From contig CAKUXO010000005.1 of the NCBI GenBank assembly GCA_934700385.1, positions 17,491 through 81,490 on the forward strand: DNA of 64,000 bases. The letters run 5' to 3'. Shown in pieces: positions 42,699 to 49,620 of this stretch (the first letter of the stretch is position 1; the number at the start of each line of letters is the position of its first letter). The notes below the pieces were generated by a model that worked only from the letters and a program-made list of their open reading frames with translations, did not search any database and was not told where the DNA came from. Made by a program: the position numbers and the translations under genes. Origin of the DNA: an uncultured Candidatus Melainabacteria bacterium (lineage in GTDB: Bacteria; Cyanobacteriota; Vampirovibrionia; Gastranaerophilales; Gastranaerophilaceae).

Positions 42699-42773
42699 CT
42701 ATAGTCCCCAAATTAAGTTCATTAATTTTTGAACTCGTCGGTTTAGTTGTAAATTTTTAGTTTTTTTGGTCAT
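42699..42773 (-). CDS. Micro-ORF (24 residues) before the membrane protein gene
   Basis: A 24-codon frame (begins MTKKTKNLQLNRRVQKLM, ends IWGL) has a Shine-Dalgarno site AAAGG 6 bases before its ATG. It ends 21 bases before the start of the 463-residue gene. It is basic and amphipathic with tandem CGA Arg codons. It could be a small protein or a translational leader. Confidence 0.45.
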   Translation of the reverse strand: MTKKTKNLQLNRRVQKLMNLIWGL

Positions 42774-42860
42774 TTTATACCTTTCACTTTATATCTAACG
42801 TTTAAACATAAAAAATATTGCTTAATTTTTTATAAATTTTTAAATAATTTTACAAAATAA

Positions 42861-42894
42861 AAAGACCCTTAGAAAACTAAAGGTCTTTTTTTTT
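42861..42894. terminator. Hairpin terminator inside the leader of the 41.3-42.7 kb gene
   Basis: Stem AAAGACCCTTAG / CTAAAGGTCTTT (one mismatch or G-U pair) with loop AAAA. It has nine T on the plus-strand side and TTTTTATTTTG on the minus-strand side, so it can end transcription in both directions. Confidence 0.75.
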
Positions 42895-42948
42895 AAAATA
42901 TTTTATTTAATTAATCTTTTTTAATCGGAATAAATACAAGACCTTTAG
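42861..42948 (-). promoter_or_regulatory. Candidate attenuator with competing stems
   Basis: In the minus-strand RNA, segment A (CUAAAGGUCUU, 42948-42938, within codons 17-20 of the 28-codon ORF) is perfectly complementary over 11 bases to segment B (AAGACCUUUAG, in 42888-42877). Segment B also forms the terminator with segment C (42872-42861). Translation through A would free B to form the terminator, and a ribosome stalled earlier would let A pair with B. Confidence 0.5.
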
Positions 42949-42997
42949 AATTAAAAGGTTGCATACGTCGTAATAATTCAAGTAAAAATCTGAACAT
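42911..42997 (-). CDS. Leader micro-ORF (28 residues)
   Basis: A 28-codon frame starts at 42997, with TTGAGGT as ribosome site 7 bases upstream. The peptide begins MFRFLLELLRRMQPFN and is Leu/Phe/Arg-rich and amphipathic, with adjacent CGA CGT Arg codons. It lies between its own promoter (43027-43055) and the terminator at 42861, as transcription attenuation leaders do. It may equally be a small membrane-active protein. Confidence 0.5.
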   Translation of the reverse strand: MFRFLLELLRRMQPFNSKGLVFIPIKKD

Positions 42998-43026
42998 TTT
43001 AATACCTCAACATTAACTTCATTAAT

Positions 43027-43055
43027 ATATTAAACCATTTTTATTTTTTTGTCTA
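43027..43055 (-). promoter_or_regulatory. Promoter of the leader ORF / membrane protein unit
   Basis: On the minus strand TAGACA (43055-43050), a 17-base spacer and TAATAT (43032-43027) form a near-consensus promoter directly after the stop of the upstream DUF721 gene. Transcription should start near 43020. Confidence 0.55.
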
Positions 43056-43061
43056 GTTAAT

Positions 43062-43601
43062 TTATTTTTGTTTTTGAATTATTTTTGCTTTTTCGTTATT
43101 AATTAGCTTTGAAACAAGAATTTCTTTTTGAGATTTATTTAAAAAACTAATTCTATTAATATATTTTTTATAATCTTCTTTTAAATCACTTGGAATTGTA
43201 ACATTATTTAAGTCATTTTGAGAAATTTTTAAAGGTTTATCTTCAACCCCTGTAAGGTTTTGAGGAAGTTGAGTTGCATAATTTTTATAGTTAAAAACAA
43301 TGTCTTTAATTTCAAAACCTAAAGGAGTGGAATATGTGTTTACTTTCTTTATGATTTTCATTTTATAAAGACTTAATTCTTGAACAACAACAGGGCTTTT
43401 AGCGCTTACATAAAGTTTATCAAATTTAATTGCATAAGGTCTTGTGAAATTTGCAAACTTAGCGCCGACAATATTTCCCCAAAAAGAGAAGATTGTGGAT
43501 TGTTTAACTATTGAGTTAATTTTAGCCTTGTCAAAATTTTCGCCAAAGACACCCGTGTTTAATATTTCTGAAATTGTTGATGTTTTAGAATTTTTTTTCA
43601 T
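43062..43601 (-). CDS. DUF721 (DciA-like) protein
   Basis: The 179-residue protein has the DUF721 domain in its first 110 residues: FSFWGNIVGAKFANFTRP, KFDKLYVSAKSPVVVQELS and LYKMKIIKKVNTYSTPLGF. This fits the typical W-x-x-IVG, L-x-V-x-x-x-S-x-x-x-x-x-EL and IN pattern. DciA proteins load the replicative helicase in many bacteria. The C-terminal 70 residues are charged and probably flexible. Confidence 0.7.
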   Translation of the reverse strand: MKKNSKTSTISEILNTGVFGENFDKAKINSIVKQSTIFSFWGNIVGAKFANFTRPYAIKFDKLYVSAKSPVVVQELSLYKMKIIKKVNTYSTPLGFEIKDIVFNYKNYATQLPQNLTGVEDKPLKISQNDLNNVTIPSDLKEDYKKYINRISFLNKSQKEILVSKLINNEKAKIIQKQK

Positions 43602-43748
43602 TTAAAATCCAATATTACCTTTTTAATTTTAATATAAATTTTATTTAAAATGTTTAATTATTAAGTTATTTTAAAATATATCTTAAAAAAATTTTTGAAA
43701 ATGTGTTCTAAATAATGTAAAATGATAATAATATTATCGGAGTTTAAA

Positions 43749-44447
43749 ATGAAAAAGATTTTATTATTTTTGTTTTTGAGTTTGAACCTTGTGGCTTTTG
43801 GTTCTGATAAACTTCAAGTTAAAGCATTAACTGATTTTAGCTCAATTAATCCAAGCTCATATTTTGATGTTGCTTTAGTAAAAGATGGCACAATTAATGA
43901 TATGTTTATGATTAAAGGAGATGTTATTAATTGCCGAATTATCAAGGTTACAGACCCAAAAAGAGCTAAGCAAAACGCAAAAATTTATATGCAAGTTATA
44001 AGTTATAAAGATAAAAAAGGCACCCATGACTTCCAAGAAGTTTATATTGCAAAATATGCAAAAACAGCCCTAACAAAAGATGAAATTAAAAACATTCCCC
44101 CAAAAACAGTTGTTAAAAAAACCGCAAGCGCAGTTGGCAACTTTTTTGTTAAAGGTTTTTCTTATGGGGTTTCTTTTGTTGATGGTTTTTCTGAAAATGA
44201 AGAAAATAACAGGCTAAAATCGGGCGCTAAAAAAGTATATAAAGATTCCTTTTTATCTTACATTGAAGAAGGTAGCGAGGTTGAAATTAAAAAAGGAGAT
44301 GTATTTTATTTGATTATTAAAAAAGTAAAAGATGAAGAAAAAGAAGCAAGAAGCGCTGACCCAGAAGAATTAAAAGTTGTTCAAACAATTGAGCAAAAAG
44401 ACGTTTTAAATAATGCCCAAGATGAAAAAATTGATTTAGAAGAATAA
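43749..44447 (+). CDS. Exported hypothetical protein
   Basis: The 232-residue protein has a Sec signal peptide (MKKILLFLFLSLNLVAFGS) and no lipobox. The mature part has a beta-rich region (FDVALVKDGTINDMFMIKGDVINCRIIKV), a possible re-entrant or hydrophobic stretch (SAVGNFFVKGFSYGVSFVDGF), and an acidic C-terminus. It resembles the 234-residue secreted protein at 48.8 kb in having a 'resistance value'-like strand (RIIKVTDPKRAKQNAKI versus LIGQVENISLNKAYG). I chose the ATG at 43749, after the CGGAG site. Confidence 0.6.
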   Translation: MKKILLFLFLSLNLVAFGSDKLQVKALTDFSSINPSSYFDVALVKDGTINDMFMIKGDVINCRIIKVTDPKRAKQNAKIYMQVISYKDKKGTHDFQEVYIAKYAKTALTKDEIKNIPPKTVVKKTASAVGNFFVKGFSYGVSFVDGFSENEENNRLKSGAKKVYKDSFLSYIEEGSEVEIKKGDVFYLIIKKVKDEEKEARSADPEELKVVQTIEQKDVLNNAQDEKIDLEE

Positions 44448-44477
44448 AAAAACAGAGGTTTTAGCCTCTGTTTTTTA
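44446..44477. terminator. Bidirectional terminator
   Basis: Stem AAAAACAGAGG / CCTCTGTTTTT with loop TTTTAG lies between the convergent exported protein gene and hpf, with A and T tracts on either side. Confidence 0.88.
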
Positions 44478-44482
44478 AATAA

Positions 44483-44836
44483 TTAAGCTTCTGACTCGGT
44501 AACGGTTGTTCTAATAGATTCAACCCCACCTTTTGCTTTTTGTAAGCCTTTTTCTTTAAATTTCTTAACTTGTCTATCTAATTTATCACAAACTAGATCA
44601 ATTGAAGCATACATATTTTCTGCTTTTTCTTCAACTCTGATTGTTTCGCCGCCAATTTTACAATTTATTTCAGCTACATGAGAGTCACTAACAGATGGGT
44701 TTTTAATTACAGATAAAACAGCGTCAATTGCATCAATTTGTTCATAATGAGCAACAACTTTTCCTGCTTTTTCTTTAACATAAGCCTTAATTGCATCTGT
44801 AATTTCGATGTTTCTTCCATTAACGTGAATATGCAT
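44483..44836 (-). CDS. hpf: Ribosome hibernation promoting factor (short form)
   Basis: This 117-residue protein has the HPF/RaiA fold: MHIHVNGRNIEITDAIKAYVKEK, strands ending SVSDSHVAEINCKIGG, EKAENMYASIDLVCDKLDRQVKKFKEK. Lacking the long-form C-terminal domain, it probably binds the 30S decoding centre and forms or protects inactive ribosomes. A -10 TATAAT lies at 44889-44884 on the minus strand, followed by about 45 bases of leader and a CGGAG site. Confidence 0.88.
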   Translation of the reverse strand: MHIHVNGRNIEITDAIKAYVKEKAGKVVAHYEQIDAIDAVLSVIKNPSVSDSHVAEINCKIGGETIRVEEKAENMYASIDLVCDKLDRQVKKFKEKGLQKAKGGVESIRTTVTESEA

Positions 44837-44972
44837 GATTTTCTCCGTTTCTAGCGCCGATAGTCTCCATCTCGCATTTATATATTATACCCTATTTTTA
44901 AGTTTTTTAAAAGTATTTTAAAATAAAAGTAAAATTAATTTACTTAATTTTTATTAACTTGTATAATAAAAT

Positions 44973-45008
44973 ATGTTAGAAGCAGATATTAAAAGACTGT
45001 CGAGGTAA
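44973..45008 (+). other. Leader ORF (11 codons) before the aminotransferase gene
   Basis: ATG at 44973 sits 5 bases after the -10 TATAAT (44962-44967), so transcription should begin at or next to it. It reads MLEADIKRLSR and stops at 45006-45008, 4 bases before the aminotransferase ATG. Its last codons contain the GAGG ribosome site of that gene. This suggests translational coupling from a leaderless mini-ORF. Confidence 0.4.
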
Positions 45009-45012
45009 AATA

Positions 45013-46254
45013 ATGGACAAAGAAATTTTTAACAACGAGATTAAAAACATGAAAAACTACATCATGTTTGAAATTAAAGCAAAACAAATCGAACTAACAC
45101 CAATGTTAAAAGCAAAAAACAGAGCGCCAATAGCGCTTTCTATGGGTGCACCAATTGAAAGAATCCCTGAATTTGCTATTAATCAAACCATTAAATACCT
45201 TGATATTGATAATTTACACACATATTCAACCCCAAAAGGTGAACCAAAATTTCTTGAAGCAGTTCAAGAAAGAATGAAAAAAAGATTTAATGTTGAGTTA
45301 AATCCAAAAACTGAAATTTGTTCTTTAATAGGTTCAAAAGAAGGCTTATCTAATTTAATTCGTGCTCTTGTTAACCCAAGTTTATCTGAAGAAGAAAAAG
45401 ATGTTTTATTCATACCACAACCAGGGTATGCTTCATATTCTCAAATGGTTAAAGCAGCAGGCGCAAGGGGTTATGGCATTGAATTAACAAAAGAAAACAA
45501 TTTTGCCCCAGATTTAAACCTAGTTTGGGAAAAATATTTAAAAGAAGGTAATGACCCTAAAAAAGTTAAAGCGGTTGTTATAAACTATCCTAACAATCCT
45601 CTTGGTTGCACTTGTAATTTAGAATATTTACAACACTGCGTTGATTTTTGTAATAAACACAACATCTTGTTAATTTCAGATGCAGCATATTGTGAAATGT
45701 ATTATGATGAAAACTATAAACCACATTCAGCTCTTGAATGTAAGGGTGCGATGGATTGTTGTATTGAATTCTACAGCTTTTCAAAATCTTACGCCATGAC
45801 AGGTTGGCGTTTAGGCTGGGCATGCGGTAATGATGTTGCAATTACTATGTTATCAAGAGTTAAATCAACTGTTGATACAGGTGTTTTAAAGGTTTTACAA
45901 TACACAGGCGCAGACCTTTTAGTTAATGAAGAAGGTCAAAAATATATTGATAATCAAAATATTAAATTTAAAAATAAACTTCAAAAATTCACAAATGGCT
46001 TAAAATCTTTAGGTTATAGTGTTGAAATGCCTAAAACAACATTTTATTTATGGCTTGAAATTCCTAAAAGATTTAAAGATTGCGTTGAATTTGCAAACGA
46101 ACTTCTTGAAAAATCTGGCGTAGTTGTTGTCCCAGGGACTGCTTTTGACAAAAACGCAACAAGATTTGTCAGACTTTCAGTTGTTGCAAGCGATGAAAAT
46201 CTTGATGAAATCATTAGAAGAATGAGAGAAGACGGATTTAGCTTTGAAGAATAA
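45013..46254 (+). CDS. Class I/II PLP aminotransferase, probably LL-diaminopimelate aminotransferase type
   Basis: The 413-residue fold-type I enzyme has NYPNNPLGCTC, ISDAAYCEMYYDE, and the PLP-lysine segment FYSFSKSYAMTGWRLGWACGN. The following RVKSTVDTGVLKVLQYTGADLL resembles the KxNxDSGxFxAIQ segment of DapL-like enzymes, which make LL-diaminopimelate for lysine and peptidoglycan. Aspartate or other aminotransferases cannot be excluded. The end overlaps hisH by 11 bases. Confidence 0.8.
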   Translation: MDKEIFNNEIKNMKNYIMFEIKAKQIELTPMLKAKNRAPIALSMGAPIERIPEFAINQTIKYLDIDNLHTYSTPKGEPKFLEAVQERMKKRFNVELNPKTEICSLIGSKEGLSNLIRALVNPSLSEEEKDVLFIPQPGYASYSQMVKAAGARGYGIELTKENNFAPDLNLVWEKYLKEGNDPKKVKAVVINYPNNPLGCTCNLEYLQHCVDFCNKHNILLISDAAYCEMYYDENYKPHSALECKGAMDCCIEFYSFSKSYAMTGWRLGWACGNDVAITMLSRVKSTVDTGVLKVLQYTGADLLVNEEGQKYIDNQNIKFKNKLQKFTNGLKSLGYSVEMPKTTFYLWLEIPKRFKDCVEFANELLEKSGVVVVPGTAFDKNATRFVRLSVVASDENLDEIIRRMREDGFSFEE

Positions 46255-46846
46255 AGTTATTATAATAAACTATGGCTCAGGAAATGTTAAAAGCATTGGA
46301 AATATGCTTAATTATCTTGGTTGCGATTATAAAATTTCTAACAATAAAAATGAAATTTTATCTGCTTCAAAATTAATCTTCCCTGGGCAAGGTCATTTTA
46401 AACAAGCAATTGAAAACCTTGAAAACTCGGGACTTATTGAAACAATTAAAACTTCAATTGAAAAAGGAACGAGTTTTCTTGGAATTTGCTTAGGGCTACA
46501 AATTCTTTTTGAAAAAAGTGAAGAAGCCCCAGAAATTAATGGCTTAGGAATTTTTCAAGGGGAAGTTAAAAAGTTTGACACATCCTTTGGGCTTAAAATT
46601 CCTCAAATTGGTTGGAATAAAATTAAAACGACTTCAAACAATTCCTTTTTAAATGACGGCTATTTTTATTTTGCAAACTCATATTACATTAAACCAAAAG
46701 ATGAAAGTATTATTTCTTCAAAAACTGATTATGGAATTAATTTTGCTTCATCAATTGAAAAAAATAATGTTATTGGAGTTCAATTTCATCCTGAAAAAAG
46801 TTCAAATGAGGGAATTGCTTTTATGAAAAAATGGGTGGAAAATTAA
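46244..46846 (+). CDS. hisH: Imidazole glycerol phosphate synthase glutaminase subunit
   Basis: This 200-residue class I glutamine amidotransferase has INYGSGNVKSIGNML, KLIFPGQGHFKQAI, the nucleophile Cys in SFLGICLGLQILFE, and the His/Glu pair in GVQFHPEKSS. With HisF it makes the imidazole ring of histidine. hisF is not in the window. It overlaps the aminotransferase gene, so the two may be co-translated. Confidence 0.92.
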   Translation: MKNKVIIINYGSGNVKSIGNMLNYLGCDYKISNNKNEILSASKLIFPGQGHFKQAIENLENSGLIETIKTSIEKGTSFLGICLGLQILFEKSEEAPEINGLGIFQGEVKKFDTSFGLKIPQIGWNKIKTTSNNSFLNDGYFYFANSYYIKPKDESIISSKTDYGINFASSIEKNNVIGVQFHPEKSSNEGIAFMKKWVEN

Positions 46847-46849
46847 AAT

Positions 46850-47509
46850 ATGAATAAAATTAAAAAAGCTATAATTATTTTAATTTTAATTGGCTTTTTG
46901 CCGGTGTTTGGTGCTGAAGTTTTACCTTATTATATAAATTCACTTAAAAGGGTGGCAATTGGCTTTACAAATGTTCAAAGTCCTTTGGTTTTAAGAAAAA
47001 CACCTCAAGAAGACGGTGAAATTTTAGAAACTGTGAATTTTGATTTTGAAAAAAATGTAAGTTGTTTGGTAAACAAGCAAAGATGTAGTCTTGAAGAAGT
47101 TTTTAGCGCTTATTCAACCGAAAAGAAAATCGCCCTTTTAACAACGGTTGATGAAACTCAAGGTTGGAGTTTGGTTTGCTTTAATCAAAGTGAAAAGCCT
47201 GTTTGTGGTTGGGCGGAAGAAAAAAAGAATAAATATTATAATTGGACAGATTTTTTCAATATTTATGGAAGAAAATATGGCGTCTATCTTTTTAAAGACT
47301 TACAAAAAACAGACAAAATTTTATATTCAGCACCGCTAAAACAAACAAATTCTGTTGGCACAATTGATATGCCAAGAAAAATTGACCCTTGGTTAATTCG
47401 TGGAAATTGGATTTTAGTTAAAGTTTACGATTTCAACAATCAACTTAAAACAGGTTGGATTAACTTTCGCTTTGATAATGGAAAGTTAAAACTTTTTGTT
47501 AATTTTTAA
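46850..47509 (+). CDS. Exported protein with SH3-like segments
   Basis: The 219-residue protein starts with a signal peptide (KKAIIILILIGFLPVFG). The mature part has SH3b-type features: SPLVLRKTPQEDGEILETV, then GWSLVCFNQSEKPVCGWAEE, and a second one ending WILVKVYDFNNQLKTGWINF. Such domains bind cell wall or protein partners. Paired Cys (SCLVNKQRC) may form a disulfide. It follows hisH by 3 bases. Confidence 0.65.
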   Translation: MNKIKKAIIILILIGFLPVFGAEVLPYYINSLKRVAIGFTNVQSPLVLRKTPQEDGEILETVNFDFEKNVSCLVNKQRCSLEEVFSAYSTEKKIALLTTVDETQGWSLVCFNQSEKPVCGWAEEKKNKYYNWTDFFNIYGRKYGVYLFKDLQKTDKILYSAPLKQTNSVGTIDMPRKIDPWLIRGNWILVKVYDFNNQLKTGWINFRFDNGKLKLFVNF

Positions 47510-47565
47510 GATATAATTTTCAAAAAAATATTTTTATGATAACCTAAAAGAAAAAGGATTTTAAA

Positions 47566-47787
47566 ATGATTACATTTTTCTATACATTACAAATAATTTC
47601 AGCAATTTTTAGCATCATTTTAGTTTTATTGCATTCACCAAAAGGCGATGGTATGGCTTCAATTGGCGCTGCAAGTCAACTTTTTTCTTCTCAAAAATCA
47701 ACAGAAAAAGGACTTAACAAAGTTACCTATTTCTTTGTTGGAATTTTTGTAATTTCAAGCTTTTTCTTAGGTTTTATTTTAAAATAA
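47566..47787 (+). CDS. secG: Preprotein translocase subunit SecG
   Basis: This 73-residue protein has two hydrophobic helices around the SecG loop: ILVLLHSPKGDGMASIGAAS, then KGLNKVTYFFVGIFVISSFFLG. SecG is the small accessory subunit of the SecYEG channel. The ribosome site is AAAAGGA. Confidence 0.88.
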   Translation: MITFFYTLQIISAIFSIILVLLHSPKGDGMASIGAASQLFSSQKSTEKGLNKVTYFFVGIFVISSFFLGFILK

Positions 47788-47803
47788 TATTTTTTTAAAA
47801 ACT

Positions 47804-47998
47804 TTATGCGTTAACGCTAAAGCCACCACCGCTTGATGAAGCGCTTGTTGAAGCACTAGCAATAGTTCCAGCAGTTTCTGTTGATTGAGATGGAACAAAA
47901 AGTTGTGGTGAAGAATTGCTTGCAATAGTTCCAGCAGTTTCAGCTTGTTTTGCTTCAGGTTGTCCGCTTTTTAAATTTACGTTTAAAGATGTGTTCAT
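47804..47998 (-). CDS. Small repeat peptide (possible precursor peptide)
   Basis: The 64-residue protein has an N-terminal part (MNTSLNVNLKSGQPEAKQ) followed by two copies of the octapeptide ETAGTIAS exactly 21 residues apart. The segment between them is NSSPQLFVPSQST and the Ser/Gly-rich tail ends GGGFSVNA. The repeat is also strict in DNA (20 identical bases). There is no membrane segment or Cys. The start has a good AAGGAAGAGA site. The leader plus repeated-core layout is typical of some modified peptide precursors, but no modifying enzyme is adjacent. Confidence 0.55.
   Translation of the reverse strand: MNTSLNVNLKSGQPEAKQAETAGTIASNSSPQLFVPSQSTETAGTIASASTSASSSGGGFSVNA
47859..47941. repeat. 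20-base direct repeat in the small peptide gene
   Basis: GCAATAGTTCCAGCAGTTTC occurs at 47859-47878 and 47922-47941, exactly 63 bases (21 codons) apart and in the same frame. Confidence 0.9.
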
Positions 47999-48143
47999 TT
48001 AATCTCTTCCTTTTTCATGTAGCTTAGATTTAATACTTCAATCTTTAAATTCCACTTTTTAAATTTTATAAACTTAAAAAGAGAGTTTTTTTACAAAAGT
48101 TAAAATGAATGCTATACTAAAAAAGTAGTTTTAAGGAATTTAT

Positions 48144-48815
48144 ATGAAAAAGTTTTTAATTTTAATTGCCCTATTTTTAGTTTTTTCTCCCGCTTATTCA
48201 ATGGAAATCGACCTATTTAAACTTGGTGAACAGCAAAAATATATTAATGAAATAGGTTTTAGAATTTTAAACTCAAATAAAATAGATAAAAGAGTAATTT
48301 TCTATTATTACCCAGAGAAAAAAGAAGTTTCTTTTTCTTCAAAAAATGCGACCAGAAAAGTTGTAATTCCTCAAGGTGTTATGGCTTATATTGATAGTGA
48401 TGACGAAATGGCAACTTTATTAGCCCACGAAATTGCTAAAAATGTTGAATCTTATAATGGGCTTTTTAAAGGATATTTTTATGGTTTAAGATATACTTTC
48501 ACCCCAAGAAAATATGAAACAATGGCAGATAAAAAATCGATAGATTACCTTGTTCAAGCGGGTTACAACCCAGTTGCTTCAATTGTTTTATTTTCTAAAA
48601 TGCTTGGTGAAACAAGATATGAATATTATTTAGATAATCCTGTAACTTCAAAAAGAATGATGACTATTTATGAATATATCTATAGAAAATATCCTGCTTA
48701 TTTAGCTAATAATAAATATATTGATAACATTTACTATCAAAATTTTTTATTAACTTCTCAAAAAGAGCGTGAAAAATTTAAAAATCAAATTCAACAAAAC
48801 TCAACTAGGATATAA
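48144..48815 (+). CDS. M48-like exported protein with altered zinc motif
   Basis: The 223-residue protein has a signal peptide (MKKFLILIALFLVFSPAYS). The rest has the layout of small M48 peptidases: VVIPQGVMAYIDSDDEMATLLAHEIAKN, then YETMADKKSIDYLVQAGYNPVASI, where Glu125 would be the third zinc ligand. The HExxH motif reads HEIAK (95-99), so the second His is Lys and the site should be inactive or altered. It is followed 9 bases later by another secreted protein gene. Confidence 0.65.
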   Translation: MKKFLILIALFLVFSPAYSMEIDLFKLGEQQKYINEIGFRILNSNKIDKRVIFYYYPEKKEVSFSSKNATRKVVIPQGVMAYIDSDDEMATLLAHEIAKNVESYNGLFKGYFYGLRYTFTPRKYETMADKKSIDYLVQAGYNPVASIVLFSKMLGETRYEYYLDNPVTSKRMMTIYEYIYRKYPAYLANNKYIDNIYYQNFLLTSQKEREKFKNQIQQNSTRI

Positions 48816-48824
48816 TTTCAAATT

Positions 48825-49529
48825 ATGAAAAAATATCTATCCTTATTTTTATTAATAGCAATTTTGTCTTTAAACGTTTCTTTTGCTTTCATTGAGCCAA
48901 TTAAAGATGATTTTGTTGATAAAAGTTTAAATAAAAATTTAAAAATAGAAGAATATAAACCGCCTAAAATAAAAGATAATCTTATTTCAGATGATTTTAT
49001 TTTAAAGCATAAAAATGAAAGCTATAAAAAATCTTTTAAAATAGCAGATGAATTTGTTGAAACCAGCCTTAAAGATTTTAAAAAAGATAAATTTATTATC
49101 TATAAACCTCTTGATTTTTCAAATTATCAAATAGCTTCAGCAAAAATAAAAACATTAAACAATTTTTCAACTAAAGATAAAAACCTTAAAGAGGGCGCAA
49201 AAATTAATTTTATTTTAGTTGAAGATTTAAACTACAAAAATAAAACATATAAAAAAGGAACACCTTTAATCGGGCAAGTTGAAAATATATCTTTAAATAA
49301 AGCCTATGGCGCACCAGCTAATCTTGAAATAGGAAAATTTCAAATTGAAAAAGATTTTCTTGACGCAAGTTTTAAAATTGATGGCGCTAATAGAAGCCTT
49401 TGGGTAATTCCCGTTGGATATGTTGGATCTTTTCTTTTCGGAGTTGGTGTTTTCATTTTCCCAATTAGGGGTGGGCACGCAAAAATAAGAAAAAATAAAA
49501 TTTACGAACCTCAAATTAAACTGTATTAA
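48825..49529 (+). CDS. Exported hypothetical protein with C-terminal membrane segment
   Basis: The 234-residue protein has a signal peptide (FLLIAILSLNVSFAFI) and a Lys/Asp-rich middle. A beta-rich domain follows (LKEGAKINFILVEDLNYKN, then GTPLIGQVENISLNKAYGAP), and a hydrophobic segment lies near the end (LWVIPVGYVGSFLFGVGVF). I do not recognise the family. It is probably co-transcribed with the M48-like gene. Confidence 0.6.
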   Translation: MKKYLSLFLLIAILSLNVSFAFIEPIKDDFVDKSLNKNLKIEEYKPPKIKDNLISDDFILKHKNESYKKSFKIADEFVETSLKDFKKDKFIIYKPLDFSNYQIASAKIKTLNNFSTKDKNLKEGAKINFILVEDLNYKNKTYKKGTPLIGQVENISLNKAYGAPANLEIGKFQIEKDFLDASFKIDGANRSLWVIPVGYVGSFLFGVGVFIFPIRGGHAKIRKNKIYEPQIKLY

Positions 49530-49620
49530 TTAAATTTAAGCTATAAAATTAAAAGGCAATTTTTTTTCTTTAGATGTTTTATAAAAGCCGTAACATTTTA
49601 TTTTAACGTTTTGGAGAAAA

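Noticed and set aside
47922..47941. CRISPR-like repeat
   Set aside because: Only two copies, inside a coding frame and with codon-length spacing; there are no spacers or cas genes.
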